Assembly: GCF_900188155.1 (NCBI RefSeq)
Contig: NZ_FZOG01000005.1
Span: forward strand, 62,001 to 126,000
Length of the DNA stretch: 64,000 nt
Origin: Pseudomonas segetis
GTDB lineage: Bacteria > Pseudomonadota > Gammaproteobacteria > Pseudomonadales > Pseudomonadaceae
Direction: 5' to 3'
Shown here piece by piece: positions 52,631 to 63,307 of this stretch (the first letter of the stretch is position 1; every line of letters starts with the position of its first letter). Below the pieces are notes generated by a model, which saw nothing but the letters and a program-made list of their open reading frames with translations, was not told where the DNA came from and did not search any database. The translations under genes were made by a program, and so were the position numbers.

Positions 52631-54703
52631 TCAGGTTTTATCCGCTTGAGCTCCATTGCGCTTGAGCACGAGGGTAAGGATGTCGTAACTGGCAACCAGT
52701 TCACCTTCCTGGTTAGTCACCTCTACGTCCCAGGCCACTACGCCCTGCGGCTCGCCTTTGGGGCTGGTCTTGCCCTGGTCGATTTTGCGCTTGCAGGTCA
52801 GTCGCGCTTGAATGGTGTCGCCAATGCCAACCGGGTTGATAAAACGCAATGTATCCAGGCCATAGTTGGCCAGAACCGGGCCTACACCCGGCGATACGAA
52901 CAAGCCAGCCGCCGCCGAGAGTACAAAGTAGCCATGTGCAATACGCTTGCCGAACTGCGACTCCTTGGCTGCAATATCGTCGAAATGCATGTAGAAATGG
53001 TCGCCAGACAAGCAACCAAAGTTGACCAGGTCAGCCTCTGTGACGGTGCGGCGGTGGGTCAGCAGCGACTCGCCGATCTTCAGTTCTTCAAAGTAGCGGC
53101 GAAACGGATGGACTTCTGTTTCATAGACCTTGGCGCCGCGTACATACTCGCCGGTAACGGCCATCAGCATGCTTGGCGAACCTTGTACCGCGGTGCGCTG
53201 TAAATAGTGTTTGACGGCGCGTAGACCGCCTAACTCCTCGCCGCCGCCAGCACGCCCTGGACCGCCATGCTTGAGCATGGGGAGCGGTGAGCCGTGACCA
53301 GTAGATTCAGCAGCGGACTCTCGATCAAGTATATGCAGGCGGCCGTGCAGCGCAGCAGTAGCGGGAACGGCACGCGCAGCGACCTGTGGGTCCTTGGTCA
53401 CCAGGCTGGCCACCAGGCTGCCTTTGCCGCGCGCCGCCAGAGCAATTGCTTCATCAATATCGTCATACGTCATCAGCGTGCTGACCGGGCCGAAGGCCTC
53501 GATGTCGTGGGCGCCGCCTGCCGCGTGTGGATCGCGAGCGAGCAGCAGCGTTGGTGCACAGAAAGCACCTTCACCAACACCTTCACCCAATGGTGAAAAT
53601 CCGTCTTGGGCGCCCAGTAGCATGTCGCTGCTCTGAAGCAGTGCCTGTATACGTTCAGCAACGTCGGCCTGTTGTGCGTGAGATGCCAGGGGGCCCATGC
53701 GTACGCCTTCAACCGATGGGTCGCCGGCAACCACCTTAGCCAGGCGTGCGCGCAGGCCTTCGGCAACTGCATCAAGGTGTTTGGCAGGCACGATGGCGCG
53801 GCGAATCGCGGTGCATTTTTGCCCTGCTTTTACTGTCATTTCGCGGGCGACTTCTTTGATGAACAGCTCGAATTCCGGGTCGTCCGGTGTGATTTCGGGA
53901 GCCAGGATTGCGCAGTTCAATGAGTCTGCCTCGGCGTTGAATGGCACCGAGTTTCGAATCAGGTTCGGGTTTACACGTAGCATGGCTGCTGTGTCGGCTG
54001 AGCCGGTAAAGGTCACAACATCCTGGCCTTCCATACGGTCAAGCAAGTCGCCAGTGCTGCCGATAACAAGCTGCAAGCTTCCGGCTGGAAGCAGGCCGGA
54101 TTCGTGCATCATGCGCACTGCTGCCTCGGTCAGATAGCTGGTGGCGGTGGCTGGCTTGATAATGCATGGCATTCCGGCGAGGAAGCTTGGGGCAAATTTT
54201 TCCAGCATGCCCCAGATCGGAAAGTTGAATGCGTTGATATGCAAGGCAACGCCGCCGCGCGGGACCAGGATGTGGCTGCCGGCAAAGGTGTTGAGTTTGC
54301 CCAGCGGCATCGCCGGACCTTCGTGCACAACATTGCCCGAGGGCATTTCACGCGCACCGATACCCGAGTAGGTGAACAGGGTACCCGCCCCCCCTTCGAT
54401 ATCAATCCAGCTGTCGGCACGGGTCGCGCCGCTGTGGTGGGACAGGGCGTAGAGCTCTTCTTTGCGTTCGAGCAAGTATTTGGCCAGCGCCTTGAGCCGT
54501 TGTGCGCGTTGTTGGAAGTCCATCGCCATCAATTCGTTGATGCCGCGTTGGCGTGCGTATGCAATTGCTTCAGCGAAGTCCAGTGACTCTTCGTGAGTGT
54601 GGGTGATGGTCTGGCCGTTAATGGCGCTACGCAGGGATTTTGCTGCGTGCTGGCCAATCCAGCGTTCACCGATAAAGCTTTGCAAGATGCTTTGCTGAGA
54701 CAT
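52631..54703 (-). CDS. paaZ: PaaZ, ring-opening oxepin-CoA hydrolase/aldehyde dehydrogenase
   Basis: 690 residues from ATG 54703 (GAGAG upstream). An N-terminal aldehyde dehydrogenase domain (about 1-520; catalytic Cys in VKAGQKCTAIR) is fused to a MaoC-like (R)-hydratase domain (about 545-685; LSGDHFYMHFDD). PaaZ opens the oxepin-CoA ring and oxidises the resulting aldehyde to 3-oxo-5,6-dehydrosuberyl-CoA. It is the last gene of the paaABCDE-Z run. A 131-bp part of it is duplicated at 19683. Confidence 0.97.
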   Translation of the reverse strand: MSQQSILQSFIGERWIGQHAAKSLRSAINGQTITHTHEESLDFAEAIAYARQRGINELMAMDFQQRAQRLKALAKYLLERKEELYALSHHSGATRADSWIDIEGGAGTLFTYSGIGAREMPSGNVVHEGPAMPLGKLNTFAGSHILVPRGGVALHINAFNFPIWGMLEKFAPSFLAGMPCIIKPATATSYLTEAAVRMMHESGLLPAGSLQLVIGSTGDLLDRMEGQDVVTFTGSADTAAMLRVNPNLIRNSVPFNAEADSLNCAILAPEITPDDPEFELFIKEVAREMTVKAGQKCTAIRRAIVPAKHLDAVAEGLRARLAKVVAGDPSVEGVRMGPLASHAQQADVAERIQALLQSSDMLLGAQDGFSPLGEGVGEGAFCAPTLLLARDPHAAGGAHDIEAFGPVSTLMTYDDIDEAIALAARGKGSLVASLVTKDPQVAARAVPATAALHGRLHILDRESAAESTGHGSPLPMLKHGGPGRAGGGEELGGLRAVKHYLQRTAVQGSPSMLMAVTGEYVRGAKVYETEVHPFRRYFEELKIGESLLTHRRTVTEADLVNFGCLSGDHFYMHFDDIAAKESQFGKRIAHGYFVLSAAAGLFVSPGVGPVLANYGLDTLRFINPVGIGDTIQARLTCKRKIDQGKTSPKGEPQGVVAWDVEVTNQEGELVASYDILTLVLKRNGAQADKT

Positions 54704-54842
54704 TTGAGCTCTCCAAATACATGACTGCCCGATCAATCAGGCGGTTGTGCAACTGCGAGTATGAGTCGCGAGTGCTGCAGCGAATGAGTAGCAGGTGACT
54801 GGATTCATCTGCGGGGCGTTGGATGCGTGCCGCCGACGGCGC

Positions 54843-55919
54843 TTAAAGTTCGTCGAAGTCGAGCACGACTTTTTTACTGAGTGGGTAGCTTTGGCATGAG
54901 AGTACGTAGCCAGCCGCGACTTCGTAGTCTTCCAGGGCAAAGTTGCTGTCCATCTCGACCTCGCCTTCGATGACTTTGCATTTGCAGGTCGAACACACGC
55001 CGGCTTTGCACGAGTAAGGCAGTTCCGCGCCCTGGGCGTTGGCGGCGTCGAGAATGCTCTGGCTGTTGCGCGCCAATTCGAAGGACTTGCTGTGGCCATC
55101 GCTGGTGACAGTGATCTGGCACAGGGCGCTGTCAACGGCTGCTGCGGCCTGGCGCTGTTGCCGCTTTTGCTCGCTGCCAGCGGCGGCAAAGAGCTCGAAG
55201 TGGATGCGCTCGGTTGGCATGCCATTGGCTTTGAGCTGCTCGCGCACGGTTTCAGTCATGGCTTGCGGGCCGCAAATAAAGGCTGCGTCGAGTGTGGTGA
55301 CGTCCAGCCACTGTTTAAAGAACTGCGCGCATTTGTCGGCGTCGATATGGCCGTTGTAGAGGTCGACATCCTGTTGCTCACGGCTGAACAGATAGATGAT
55401 GTTCAAACGTTGCAGGTAGAGGTTTTTCAGGTCACTCAGTTGGTCGCGGAACAGCGTCGAGTTACTGGAACGGTTGCCGTAGAGCAAGGTGATGTGGCTG
55501 TGCGGCTCGCTTTCAAGGGTGCTCTTGATTATCGATAGAATCGGCGTGATGCCGCTGCCGGCTGCGACGGCCAGGTAGTTGCCGTGGCGCGCAGGGTCCA
55601 GCTCGACATGAAATGAGCCACTGGGCGGCATGACTTCGAGGCTCTGCCCGACTGTTAACGTCTCGTTGGCATAGCAAGAAAATAGCCCGCCACCAACACG
55701 CTTGATCGCCACGCGCAGGTCGTTATCGTTAATGCCTGTACAAATGGAGTAGGAGCGACGCACCTCCTCACCATTGATCTGGGTGCGCATCACCAAGTGC
55801 TGGCCTTGAGTGAAGCGAAACTCGTCGCGCAGCTCGCTGGGAATATCGAAGGCGATCGAAACTGCATCGCGCGTCTCGGGGCGGACGTCTTTGATCTTCA
55901 GATTGTGGAATTTGCTCAT
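54843..55919 (-). CDS. paaE: PaaE, ring-1,2-phenylacetyl-CoA epoxidase reductase subunit
   Basis: 358 residues from ATG 55919. FAD domain (RSYSICTGIND), NAD(P) domain (AAGSGITPILSII) and a plant-type [2Fe-2S] ferredoxin domain with the CKAGVCSTCKC motif and a distal Cys. It feeds electrons from NADPH to the PaaAC oxygenase. Confidence 0.97.
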   Translation of the reverse strand: MSKFHNLKIKDVRPETRDAVSIAFDIPSELRDEFRFTQGQHLVMRTQINGEEVRRSYSICTGINDNDLRVAIKRVGGGLFSCYANETLTVGQSLEVMPPSGSFHVELDPARHGNYLAVAAGSGITPILSIIKSTLESEPHSHITLLYGNRSSNSTLFRDQLSDLKNLYLQRLNIIYLFSREQQDVDLYNGHIDADKCAQFFKQWLDVTTLDAAFICGPQAMTETVREQLKANGMPTERIHFELFAAAGSEQKRQQRQAAAAVDSALCQITVTSDGHSKSFELARNSQSILDAANAQGAELPYSCKAGVCSTCKCKVIEGEVEMDSNFALEDYEVAAGYVLSCQSYPLSKKVVLDFDEL

Positions 55920-55944
55920 TATTGTTCTCCGGCGATGGCTGCGC

Positions 55945-56478
55945 TCAGATGCACTTGAAGTAATCAAAAGGTTCCAGGCAGTCACGGCAACGGTACAACG
56001 CCTTGCAGGCGGTCGAGCCGAACTGGCTGAGCAGTTCTGTGTTGGAGCTGCTGCACTGTGGGCAGCAGATCGCTTCTGTTTCGCCGAGCAAGCTGCGCTT
56101 ATTGCTGCTGCCAACCGGCGGGGCGATACCGTAGGCACGCAAGCGTTCGCGGCCCTGTTCAGTGATCAGGTCGGTGTTCCAGGCCGGATCAAGGCGGCGC
56201 TCGAGCATGGGCGCGGCAAAGCCAGCCTGTTCCAGGGCCTGGCGAATATCGTCTTCGATCACTTCGGTAGCAGGGCAGCCGGAGTAGGTGGGCGTCACCA
56301 CCAGGTGCACATGGCCCTGCTGCCAACCCACCTCGCGGACGATGCCCAGGTCGACCACGCTGACCACCGGTACTTCCGGGTCCATGACCTCGGCCAGCAC
56401 TGCCCAGGCCTCGGCGATATCAGCGCTTGAGCCTGGGCGGGCGCCCTGGTCACTGGTGATCAGCTCACCAGGTTGCAT
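55945..56478 (-). CDS. paaD: PaaD, epoxidase accessory protein
   Basis: 177 residues from ATG 56478, overlapping paaC by 14 bp. N-terminal DUF59/MIP18-type domain (VMDPEVPVVSVVDLGIV, TPTYSGCPATEVIE) and a C-terminal Cys-rich segment (CCPQC...CRDC). It is believed to help mature the Fe-S or di-iron centre of the complex. Confidence 0.96.
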   Translation of the reverse strand: MQPGELITSDQGARPGSSADIAEAWAVLAEVMDPEVPVVSVVDLGIVREVGWQQGHVHLVVTPTYSGCPATEVIEDDIRQALEQAGFAAPMLERRLDPAWNTDLITEQGRERLRAYGIAPPVGSSNKRSLLGETEAICCPQCSSSNTELLSQFGSTACKALYRCRDCLEPFDYFKCI

Positions 56479-57220
56479 TTGGATAGGTCCTCGGTAGGTA
56501 CTGCATTTCCGCCAGAATGAAACCCAGGTGCTCGGTGTGCAGGCCTTTGCGCCCACTCAGGTAGAAATGCTTGGCTGCCGTGGGCACCGGCAGGGTGGCC
56601 AGCGTGAGCGTTTGGCTAACCTGGGCCAGCCAGGCTTGCGCGACCTTGTTGTGGTCGGCGCCGATACCTGCTTCAGCCAGGCGCTGTTCGATTTCGTCGC
56701 CAGCGCTGAGTTCTACCGTAAAGCGCCAGACCTGTTCGATGGCGGCCAGCATGCGCTTGTGGCTTTCTTCAGTGCCGTCTCCCAGGCGCTGTACCCACTC
56801 ACTCGAACGGCGCAGGTGATAGGTCACTTCCTTCAGGGCTTTGGCGGCTATACCGGCAATGCGCTCGTCACTGGAGCCACACAACTGCTGCAAGACATCA
56901 AGGTGCCAGGCATCGTAGAGAAACTGTTTGGTCATGGTCACGGCGTAATCGCCATTTGGTTGCTCAACCAGCAGCAGGTTGCGAAATGCCCGCTCATCCC
57001 GACCGAAGGCCAAGTCATCTGCGGTGCGCCCGTCGTCCAGCAATTGGGCTGCGTACTCAAGCCAGTTGCGCGCCTGGCCTATGAGGTCCAGGCCGACGTT
57101 CATCAGGGCCAGTTCTTCTTCGAGAGCCGGTGCATTGCCGCACCACTCGCATAGTCGTTGGCCCTGGATCAGTGCGCTGTCACCCAGGCGCAGCAAGTAT
57201 TGGATCAGATCATCGTTCAT
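56465..57220 (-). CDS. paaC: PaaC, epoxidase structural subunit
   Basis: 251 residues from ATG 57220 with GAGG upstream. Ferritin-like fold paralogous to PaaA, starting YLLRLGDSALIQGQRLCEWCG. It binds PaaA to form the PaaAC core. Confidence 0.96.
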   Translation of the reverse strand: MNDDLIQYLLRLGDSALIQGQRLCEWCGNAPALEEELALMNVGLDLIGQARNWLEYAAQLLDDGRTADDLAFGRDERAFRNLLLVEQPNGDYAVTMTKQFLYDAWHLDVLQQLCGSSDERIAGIAAKALKEVTYHLRRSSEWVQRLGDGTEESHKRMLAAIEQVWRFTVELSAGDEIEQRLAEAGIGADHNKVAQAWLAQVSQTLTLATLPVPTAAKHFYLSGRKGLHTEHLGFILAEMQYLPRTYPNATW

Positions 57221-57228
57221 CCGCAACC

Positions 57229-57510
57229 TCACATGTGACCGACTTCAGCCGGCAACTCGTAGAAGCTGGCGTGGCGATAGATTTTGTCATTCGAGGGGTC
57301 GAATAGCGGTTCTTTCTCGTCGGGCGCCGAGGCGGTAATGGCTGCCGAGGGCACAACCCACAGGCTTACACCTTCGTTGCGGCGGGTGTACAGCTCACGG
57401 GCGTTTTCCAGCGCCATGGCTGCATCAGCGGCGTGTACGCTGCCGACGTGCTTGTGGTTGAGGCCGTGCTTGCTGCGCACGAAAACTTCGAAAAGGGTCC
57501 AGTCAGACAT
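57229..57510 (-). CDS. paaB: PaaB, epoxidase small subunit
   Basis: 93 residues, standard PaaB: WTLFEVFVRSKHGLNHKHVGSVHAADAAMALENARELYTRR. It bridges PaaAC dimers. It lies 21 bp after paaA and 8 bp before paaC. Confidence 0.97.
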   Translation of the reverse strand: MSDWTLFEVFVRSKHGLNHKHVGSVHAADAAMALENARELYTRRNEGVSLWVVPSAAITASAPDEKEPLFDPSNDKIYRHASFYELPAEVGHM

Positions 57511-57531
57511 GCTAATAATCTCCTCGCGCGA

Positions 57532-58524
57532 TCAGGCGACGTCGCGTTTTAGTTGTTGTTTGCGGGCGTAGGCGACAGCAGCTTCGCGAACCCAGGCGCC
57601 ATTCTCGATGGCGCTGCGGCGTTGGTTTACGCGCTCCTGATTGCAAGGGCCGTTGCCTTTGAGTACTTCATAGAATTCATCCCACTGGATCTCACCGAAG
57701 TCGTAGTGGCCGCGTTCGGCGTTCCACTTCAGGTCCGGGTCAGGTGCGGTGCAGCCAAGCAATTCCAGTTGCGGTACTGTCTGGTCGATAAAGCGCTGGC
57801 GCAGTTCATCGTTGCTCTGGCGTTTGATTTTCCAGGCCATCGACTGCGCGCTGTTCGGTGAATGCTCGTCGCTTGGCCCAAACATCATCAACGACGGCCA
57901 CCACAGGCGGTTGATTGCATCCTGGACCATGTCTTTCTGTGCCTGGGTGCCTTCTTGCATCATCGTCAGGAGCATCTGATAGCCCTGGCGCTGGTGGAAG
58001 CTCTCTTCCTTGCAGATACGCACCATGGCCCGCGAGTAGGGGCCGTATGAGGTGCGCTGCAGCACCACCTGGTTAACGATGGCTGCACCGTCTACCAGCC
58101 AGCCAACCGCACCCATGTCGGCCCAGCTCAAGGTCGGGTAATTGAAGATGCTGGAGTACTTGGCCTTGCCGTTGTGCATCTTGGCGATTTCTTCATCGCG
58201 GTCCGCGCCCAGCGTTTCCATGGCGCTGTACAGGTACAGGCCATGGCCGGCTTCGTCCTGGATTTTTGCCATCAATTGCAGTTTGCGCTTGAGGGTTGGC
58301 GCCCGGGTTACCCAGTTGCCTTCAGGAAGCATGCCGACGATTTCAGAATGGGCATGTTGGGAGATCTGGCGGATCAGGGTTTGGCGGTAGGCTTCAGGCA
58401 TCCAGTTCTTGGCTTCGATCTTGATCTCTGCGTCGATGCGTTCCTGGAAGGCGCGCTCCTGAGGCTCCATTTCGTCCAATGACTTGAGACGTTTAACGCC
58501 GGTCTCAACGAGTTGTGCGTACAT
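57532..58524 (-). CDS. paaA: PaaA, epoxidase catalytic subunit
   Basis: 330 residues from ATG 58524 with GGAGG upstream. Di-iron ferritin-like monooxygenase: metal motifs in [16 protein letters not shown] and [13 protein letters not shown]. It epoxidises the ring of phenylacetyl-CoA. First gene of its own transcription unit, downstream of an AT-rich promoter region with an inverted repeat at 58563. Confidence 0.97.
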   Translation of the reverse strand: MYAQLVETGVKRLKSLDEMEPQERAFQERIDAEIKIEAKNWMPEAYRQTLIRQISQHAHSEIVGMLPEGNWVTRAPTLKRKLQLMAKIQDEAGHGLYLYSAMETLGADRDEEIAKMHNGKAKYSSIFNYPTLSWADMGAVGWLVDGAAIVNQVVLQRTSYGPYSRAMVRICKEESFHQRQGYQMLLTMMQEGTQAQKDMVQDAINRLWWPSLMMFGPSDEHSPNSAQSMAWKIKRQSNDELRQRFIDQTVPQLELLGCTAPDPDLKWNAERGHYDFGEIQWDEFYEVLKGNGPCNQERVNQRRSAIENGAWVREAAVAYARKQQLKRDVA

Positions 58525-58562
58525 GCTGTGCCTCCAGCTATGACTTTGGGCTATGTTCGTGG

Positions 58563-58583
58563 GTGTATTTTTAAATGATACAC
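58563..58583. promoter_or_regulatory. Inverted repeat upstream of paaA (candidate operator)
   Basis: GTGTAT (58563-58568) and ATACAC (58578-58583) form a 6-9-6 inverted repeat, 40-60 bp upstream of the paaA ATG in AT-rich DNA. PaaX- or PaaR-type repressors bind such sites, but neither gene is in the window. Confidence 0.5.
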
Positions 58584-58693
58584 AAATAAATATCAAACAA
58601 TAATTAATGTGTCGTAATTGATTTTTTGCTTTCTGCAGGCGTGATCCGACCGATGGCGAGCGCAGGAGAGGGCGGCCAATGCTTTGCTCAGGC

Positions 58694-58719
58694 AAAAAAA
58701 AGCCCCGCATAAGCGGGGC
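58694..58719 (-). terminator. Rho-independent terminator after paaK
   Basis: Stem GCCCCGC/GCGGGGC (58702-58708 with 58713-58719) followed, on the minus strand, by a T-run (58694-58701). It separates the paaG-K unit from the paaA-Z unit. Confidence 0.88.
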
Positions 58720-58736
58720 AGGGACTCTTGGATAAC

Positions 58737-60047
58737 TTATGCGCTACGCTTGTCGATGACGTGGCAAGCCTTGCCTTCAGAGCGTTTCAGGCTGTTGAAT
58801 GGCTTGATGAGGACGCGCGTGCTGATGCCAATATGGGTCTTGATCTGCTTGGCCAGTTCGGTGCCGATCAGCTTCTGCTGGGCTTCATCCATGCCATCGA
58901 GCTCATGGCGCAGTTCGACCAGTACATCAACGCTATCAAGATTTCCATTGCGATACAGATGCATCTCATAAAATTCGGAAAGTTGTTTTATTTTTAGCAC
59001 CTGCTCTTCAACTTGAGTCGGGAATACGTTGACGCCCCGGATAATCAGCATGTCGTCACTGCGACCGGTGATCTTGTCCATCCTGCGCATCGGGCGCGCT
59101 GTGCCCGGCAACAGGCGAGTGAGATCGCGCGTGCGGTAGCGGATCATTGGCAGAGCTTCCTTGCTCAGGGAGGTGAACACCAGCTCACCCAGTTGGCCAT
59201 CTGGCAGTACCTGGCCTGTCACCGGGTCGATGATTTCGGGGTAGAAATGATCTTCCCAGATGGTTGGGCCATCCTTGGTTTCGGCGCACTCCATGGCGAC
59301 GCCAGGCCCCATGATTTCAGACAGGCCGTAGATATCCAGCGCCGTGATGCCCAGGCGCTGTTCAATGGAGCGGCGCAGTTCGTCAGTCCATGGCTCGGCG
59401 CCAAAAATTCCCAAGCGCAATGCGAGCTTGTGCGGATCGAGGCCCTGGCGTTCAATTTCGTCTGCCAGGTTGAGCATGTATGAAGGCGTGACCATGATGA
59501 TGTCCGGCTGGAAATCACGAATCAGCTGGACTTGCTTCTCGGTCTGTCCGCCTGACATCGGAATCACGGTGCAACCCAGCCGCTCGGCACCGTAATGTGC
59601 ACCCAGGCCACCGGTGAAAAGACCATAACCGTAAGAGATGTGCACCTTGTCGCCGCGTCGACCGCCTGCTGCACGAATCGAGCGGGCAACCACATTGGCC
59701 CAGGTGTCGATATCGTTCTGGGTGTAGCCAACCACTGTTGGTTTGCCGGTGGTGCCGCTGGAGGCGTGTACCCGAACTATTTCGGATTGAGGTACAGCAA
59801 ACATGCCGAATGGATAGTTGTCGCGCAGATCACTTTTGCCGGTAAAGGGAAACTTGGCCAGGTCATCCAGGGTTTTCAGGTCGTCGGGGTGTACGCCCAG
59901 TTCATCGAAGCGCTGACGATAGAGCGGAACATTCTGGTAGGCATGTTTAAGGCTCCAGCGCATGCGCTCGAGCTGATGCTGGCGCAGGGCATCGATGCTG
60001 TAGGTTTCGACCGGATCAAGCAAGGCATGTTGGGCGTTCATATTCAT
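58737..60047 (-). CDS. paaK: Phenylacetate-CoA ligase PaaK
   Basis: 436 residues. Adenylate-forming ligase: [22 protein letters not shown] (ATP-binding P-loop), [15 protein letters not shown]. Makes phenylacetyl-CoA from phenylacetate, ATP and CoA. Last gene of the paaG-K unit, followed by a terminator. Confidence 0.97.
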   Translation of the reverse strand: MNMNAQHALLDPVETYSIDALRQHQLERMRWSLKHAYQNVPLYRQRFDELGVHPDDLKTLDDLAKFPFTGKSDLRDNYPFGMFAVPQSEIVRVHASSGTTGKPTVVGYTQNDIDTWANVVARSIRAAGGRRGDKVHISYGYGLFTGGLGAHYGAERLGCTVIPMSGGQTEKQVQLIRDFQPDIIMVTPSYMLNLADEIERQGLDPHKLALRLGIFGAEPWTDELRRSIEQRLGITALDIYGLSEIMGPGVAMECAETKDGPTIWEDHFYPEIIDPVTGQVLPDGQLGELVFTSLSKEALPMIRYRTRDLTRLLPGTARPMRRMDKITGRSDDMLIIRGVNVFPTQVEEQVLKIKQLSEFYEMHLYRNGNLDSVDVLVELRHELDGMDEAQQKLIGTELAKQIKTHIGISTRVLIKPFNSLKRSEGKACHVIDKRSA

Positions 60048-60143
60048 GACATCACTCTATTTATTTTTGTGTGACAGCAAGCCAGGCTGCTGAAACTTGA
60101 GGCAGCGTAGCCGCATCGGGATACTTGGGCTAGGCCTGCCAGA

Positions 60144-61349
60144 TCACAGGCGTTCAATGATCATGGCGATGCCTTGGCCGACACCAATACACATGGTGCA
60201 AAGCGCATAGCGAGCCTGGCGATCTTCCAGTTCGTTAAGGGCAGTTGTGACCAGGCGAGCTCCGCTCATGCCCAGTGGATGGCCAAGGGCAATGGCGCCC
60301 CCATTGGGGTTGACCCGGGTGTCATCATCGTCCAGGCCGAGCTCGCGCAACACCGCCAAGCCCTGTGCTGCAAAGGCTTCGTTGAGCTCGATAACGTCCA
60401 TATCGTTTAGCGACAGGCCGGTGAGCTCCAGCACCTTGCGGGTGGCGGGTACCGGGCCTATACCCATGATGCGTGGCTCGACGCCCGCGGTTGCCATGCC
60501 GACAATTCGCCCGCGAGCCTTGAGACCGTGACGCTGGGCGGCGGTACTGCTGGCGAGAAGCAGGGCACAGGCGCCATCGTTGACCCCGGAAGCATTACCG
60601 GCGGTAATGCTGCCACCTTCGCGAAAAGGCGCCCGCAGTTTGGCCAGTTGTTCGGCTGTGGTATCGCCGCGCGGATGTTCGTCTTGCTCTATTACCTTTT
60701 CCGGGCCTTTGCGTTGGGCAATGCGCACCGGGACGATTTCCCGCGCCAGGCGGCCATTGGCTTGTGCGGCGGCTGCACGTCGTTGACTGCGCAATGCAAA
60801 AGCGTCCTGATCCTCGCGGGAGATTGCGAACTGCTGGGCAACATTTTCGGCGGTTTCGGGCATCGAGTCAGTGCCGAACTGCGCTTGCAGTTGCGGGTTG
60901 ATAAAGCGCCAGCCAATGGTGGTATCAAAGAGTTCGGCAGAGCGGCCAAAAGCCTGGTCGGATTTGCCCATGACAAAGGGCGCGCGCGACATGGACTCGA
61001 CACCACCGGCGATCATCAGGCCAGCCTCGTTGCAGCGCAGGGCACGAGCCGCATTGCCGATAGCGTCCATGCCCGAGCCGCAAAGACGGTTGAGCGTGGT
61101 GCCCGGCACTGTGACCGCCAGGCCGGCGAGCAGTGCTGACATGCGGGCAACGTTGCGGTTGTCCTCGCCAGCCTGATTGGCGCAGCCATAGATCACATCA
61201 TCGATTCTCGACCAATCGACCTGCGGATTGCGTTCTATCAGGGCGCGGATCGGGATGGCGCCCAGGTCATCGGCGCGCACGCTGGACAGGGCGCCGGCAT
61301 AGCGTCCGATGGGGGTTCGCATTGCATCAATAATCAAGGCGTCAGTCAT
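60144..61349 (-). CDS. paaJ: 3-oxoadipyl-CoA/3-oxo-5,6-dehydrosuberyl-CoA thiolase PaaJ
   Basis: 401 residues from ATG 61349 with AGGAG upstream; an in-frame ATG at 61355 is less well spaced. Thiolase catalytic motifs: nucleophilic Cys [13 protein letters not shown] (about 91), [17 protein letters not shown] and CIGVGQG. Cleaves the ring-derived C8 and C6 intermediates. Overlaps paaI by 8 bp. Confidence 0.96.
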   Translation of the reverse strand: MTDALIIDAMRTPIGRYAGALSSVRADDLGAIPIRALIERNPQVDWSRIDDVIYGCANQAGEDNRNVARMSALLAGLAVTVPGTTLNRLCGSGMDAIGNAARALRCNEAGLMIAGGVESMSRAPFVMGKSDQAFGRSAELFDTTIGWRFINPQLQAQFGTDSMPETAENVAQQFAISREDQDAFALRSQRRAAAAQANGRLAREIVPVRIAQRKGPEKVIEQDEHPRGDTTAEQLAKLRAPFREGGSITAGNASGVNDGACALLLASSTAAQRHGLKARGRIVGMATAGVEPRIMGIGPVPATRKVLELTGLSLNDMDVIELNEAFAAQGLAVLRELGLDDDDTRVNPNGGAIALGHPLGMSGARLVTTALNELEDRQARYALCTMCIGVGQGIAMIIERL

Positions 61350-61791
61350 GTGCAATCTCCTGCGCGAGTACCGTGCCGCGCACTTTGTAGGATTTTCCGT
61401 GGAACAGGGCGATCAGCTCGCCCTGCTGGTTTTCAATTCGCACGTCATAATTGCCGGTGCGGCCACCACGGCTTTGTTCGACGGCATGGGCTTTGAGTGT
61501 GTCGCCGACAAATCCAGGAGCGATGTAGTCAATGCTGCAGCCGAGCGCGACTGTGGTTTCGTTATAGGTGTTGCAAGCCATGGCAAAGGCCGAGTCGGCC
61601 AGGGCAAACAAGTAGCCGCCATGGCAGGTGCCGACGCCTTGAATCATGTCTTCACGCACAACCATGCTGACCACGGCGGTGCCGGGGCCGCTTTGCTCTA
61701 CGCGCATGCCCATGCGCTGGCTGGCTATGTCGCGGTTGAACAGGCTTTCAGTGCAGGCTTGGGCCAGTGAGATAGCAGGCTGGTCAGTCAT
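61342..61791 (-). CDS. paaI: PaaI thioesterase (hotdog fold)
   Basis: 149 residues from ATG 61791. Hotdog thioesterase with [21 protein letters not shown] and SIDYIAPG. Hydrolyses stalled CoA thioesters, freeing CoA in the pathway. Overlaps paaH and paaJ by 8 bp each. Confidence 0.95.
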   Translation of the reverse strand: MTDQPAISLAQACTESLFNRDIASQRMGMRVEQSGPGTAVVSMVVREDMIQGVGTCHGGYLFALADSAFAMACNTYNETTVALGCSIDYIAPGFVGDTLKAHAVEQSRGGRTGNYDVRIENQQGELIALFHGKSYKVRGTVLAQEIAHD

Positions 61792-63307
61792 GGAAGCGGC
61801 TCCCTTCGGCAACTTTGCGGCGCAGTAACAGGGAAGGGCGATAGCGTTCTTCGCCATAGGCGCGCTGCAGGTTGTCGAGTGTCTGCAACACGGCAGGCAG
61901 GCCAATCTCATCAGCCCAGGCCAGTGGCCCCATTGGGTAATTGACGCCTGCACACATGGCCAGGTCGATATCGGTGGGTGTGCCTACATTGTGCAATGCG
62001 GCATCGGCAGCCTCGTTGGCCAGCATGGCGACAGTGCGCATAACCGCCAATCCCGGAATATCGGCCAGCAGGCTGGATTTGATTGAGCACCGCGCCAACA
62101 GGCTGACCACCTGGTCCAGGGCTTCGCGGCTGGTGTTTTGGGCGCAAGCCAGGCCAATACGAGTCGCTTTGCTGTAGTCCTTGGCCAGGTCAAGAAGCAC
62201 CAGGTTGCGGTGGCCATCCTGCAGGCTGCGCTGGCAAGCCATGCGCCCGTCGGACAGGGCAACAACGGCGTCGCCAACACGTAACACGCCGCTGCCGTCG
62301 CGTTCGATGACCTTGACGCCGGCAGCCTTGATACGTTCGATCAAGCCTTGTGCAGCGCCGAGCGAGCCTTCAAGAACGCAGCTCTCTACCTGGCTGGCGG
62401 CGCTGAGTTCATCTGCTGCAGGCTTTGCTGCATCGGCTGCGTAGCTATAGAAGCCCTGGCCACTTTTACGGCCCAGGTGACCGGCGTCGACCAGCTCTTT
62501 CTGTACCAGTGAGGGCTGAAAGCGCATGTCGTTGTAATAGGCGTTGAACACCGAGCAAGTAACCGCATAGTTGACATCGTGGCCGATCAGGTCGGTCAAC
62601 TCGAATGCACCCATGCGAAATGCTCCGGCTTCACGCATCAGTGCATCGAGCGTTGCGCTGCTTGCAGCACCTTCCTGCAGGGCGCGCAGGCTTTCGGCAT
62701 AGAACGGCCGCGCCACGCGATTAACAATAAAGCCGGGAGTGGAGCGTGTGTGCACGGGTTTTTTGCCCCAGGCGGCGGCTGTGCTGTGTACGCACTGGGC
62801 TATACCCGGGGCCGTTGCCAGTCCGCTAACCACTTCAACCAGCGCCATCACCGGTGCCGGGTTGAAAAAATGCATGCCGACCACCCGTTGCGGATGCTGC
62901 ATGCCGGCTGCCAGCGCGGTTATCGACAGGGAAGAGGTGTTGCTGGCCAGAATGCAGTCGGCGCTGCACAAGGTTTCGAGCTGAGTGAACAGGCCGCGTT
63001 TAACCTCCAGGTTTTCGACAATCGCTTCGATGACCAGATGCGAATCAGCCAGCGCTTCGATCGAGTCGGCAGGTCGCAGGCGGGCGACAATGTCGGCGCG
63101 GTCCTGGGCATCGAGCTTGCCGTTGGCAACCCGCTTGCCCAGTTGTCGATCAATATTGGCAATTGCTTCGCCAGCCGCGCCATCGCGCATATCGAACAGC
63201 CTGACCTGATGGCCCGCCTGCGCCGCAACCTGGGCAATGCCTACGCCCATTGCACCGGCACCAATAACAGCGATCAAGGCTTGGGTGTTGAGTGCTTGCA
63301 TGCTCAT
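61784..63307 (-). CDS. paaH: 3-hydroxyadipyl-CoA dehydrogenase PaaH
   Basis: 507 residues. NAD-binding motif IGAGAMGVGIAQVAAQAGHQV, catalytic MHFFNPAPVMALVEV, and a duplicated C-terminal domain. Oxidises 3-hydroxyadipyl-CoA to 3-oxoadipyl-CoA. Overlaps paaG by 4 bp. Confidence 0.96.
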   Translation of the reverse strand: MSMQALNTQALIAVIGAGAMGVGIAQVAAQAGHQVRLFDMRDGAAGEAIANIDRQLGKRVANGKLDAQDRADIVARLRPADSIEALADSHLVIEAIVENLEVKRGLFTQLETLCSADCILASNTSSLSITALAAGMQHPQRVVGMHFFNPAPVMALVEVVSGLATAPGIAQCVHSTAAAWGKKPVHTRSTPGFIVNRVARPFYAESLRALQEGAASSATLDALMREAGAFRMGAFELTDLIGHDVNYAVTCSVFNAYYNDMRFQPSLVQKELVDAGHLGRKSGQGFYSYAADAAKPAADELSAASQVESCVLEGSLGAAQGLIERIKAAGVKVIERDGSGVLRVGDAVVALSDGRMACQRSLQDGHRNLVLLDLAKDYSKATRIGLACAQNTSREALDQVVSLLARCSIKSSLLADIPGLAVMRTVAMLANEAADAALHNVGTPTDIDLAMCAGVNYPMGPLAWADEIGLPAVLQTLDNLQRAYGEERYRPSLLLRRKVAEGSRFHD

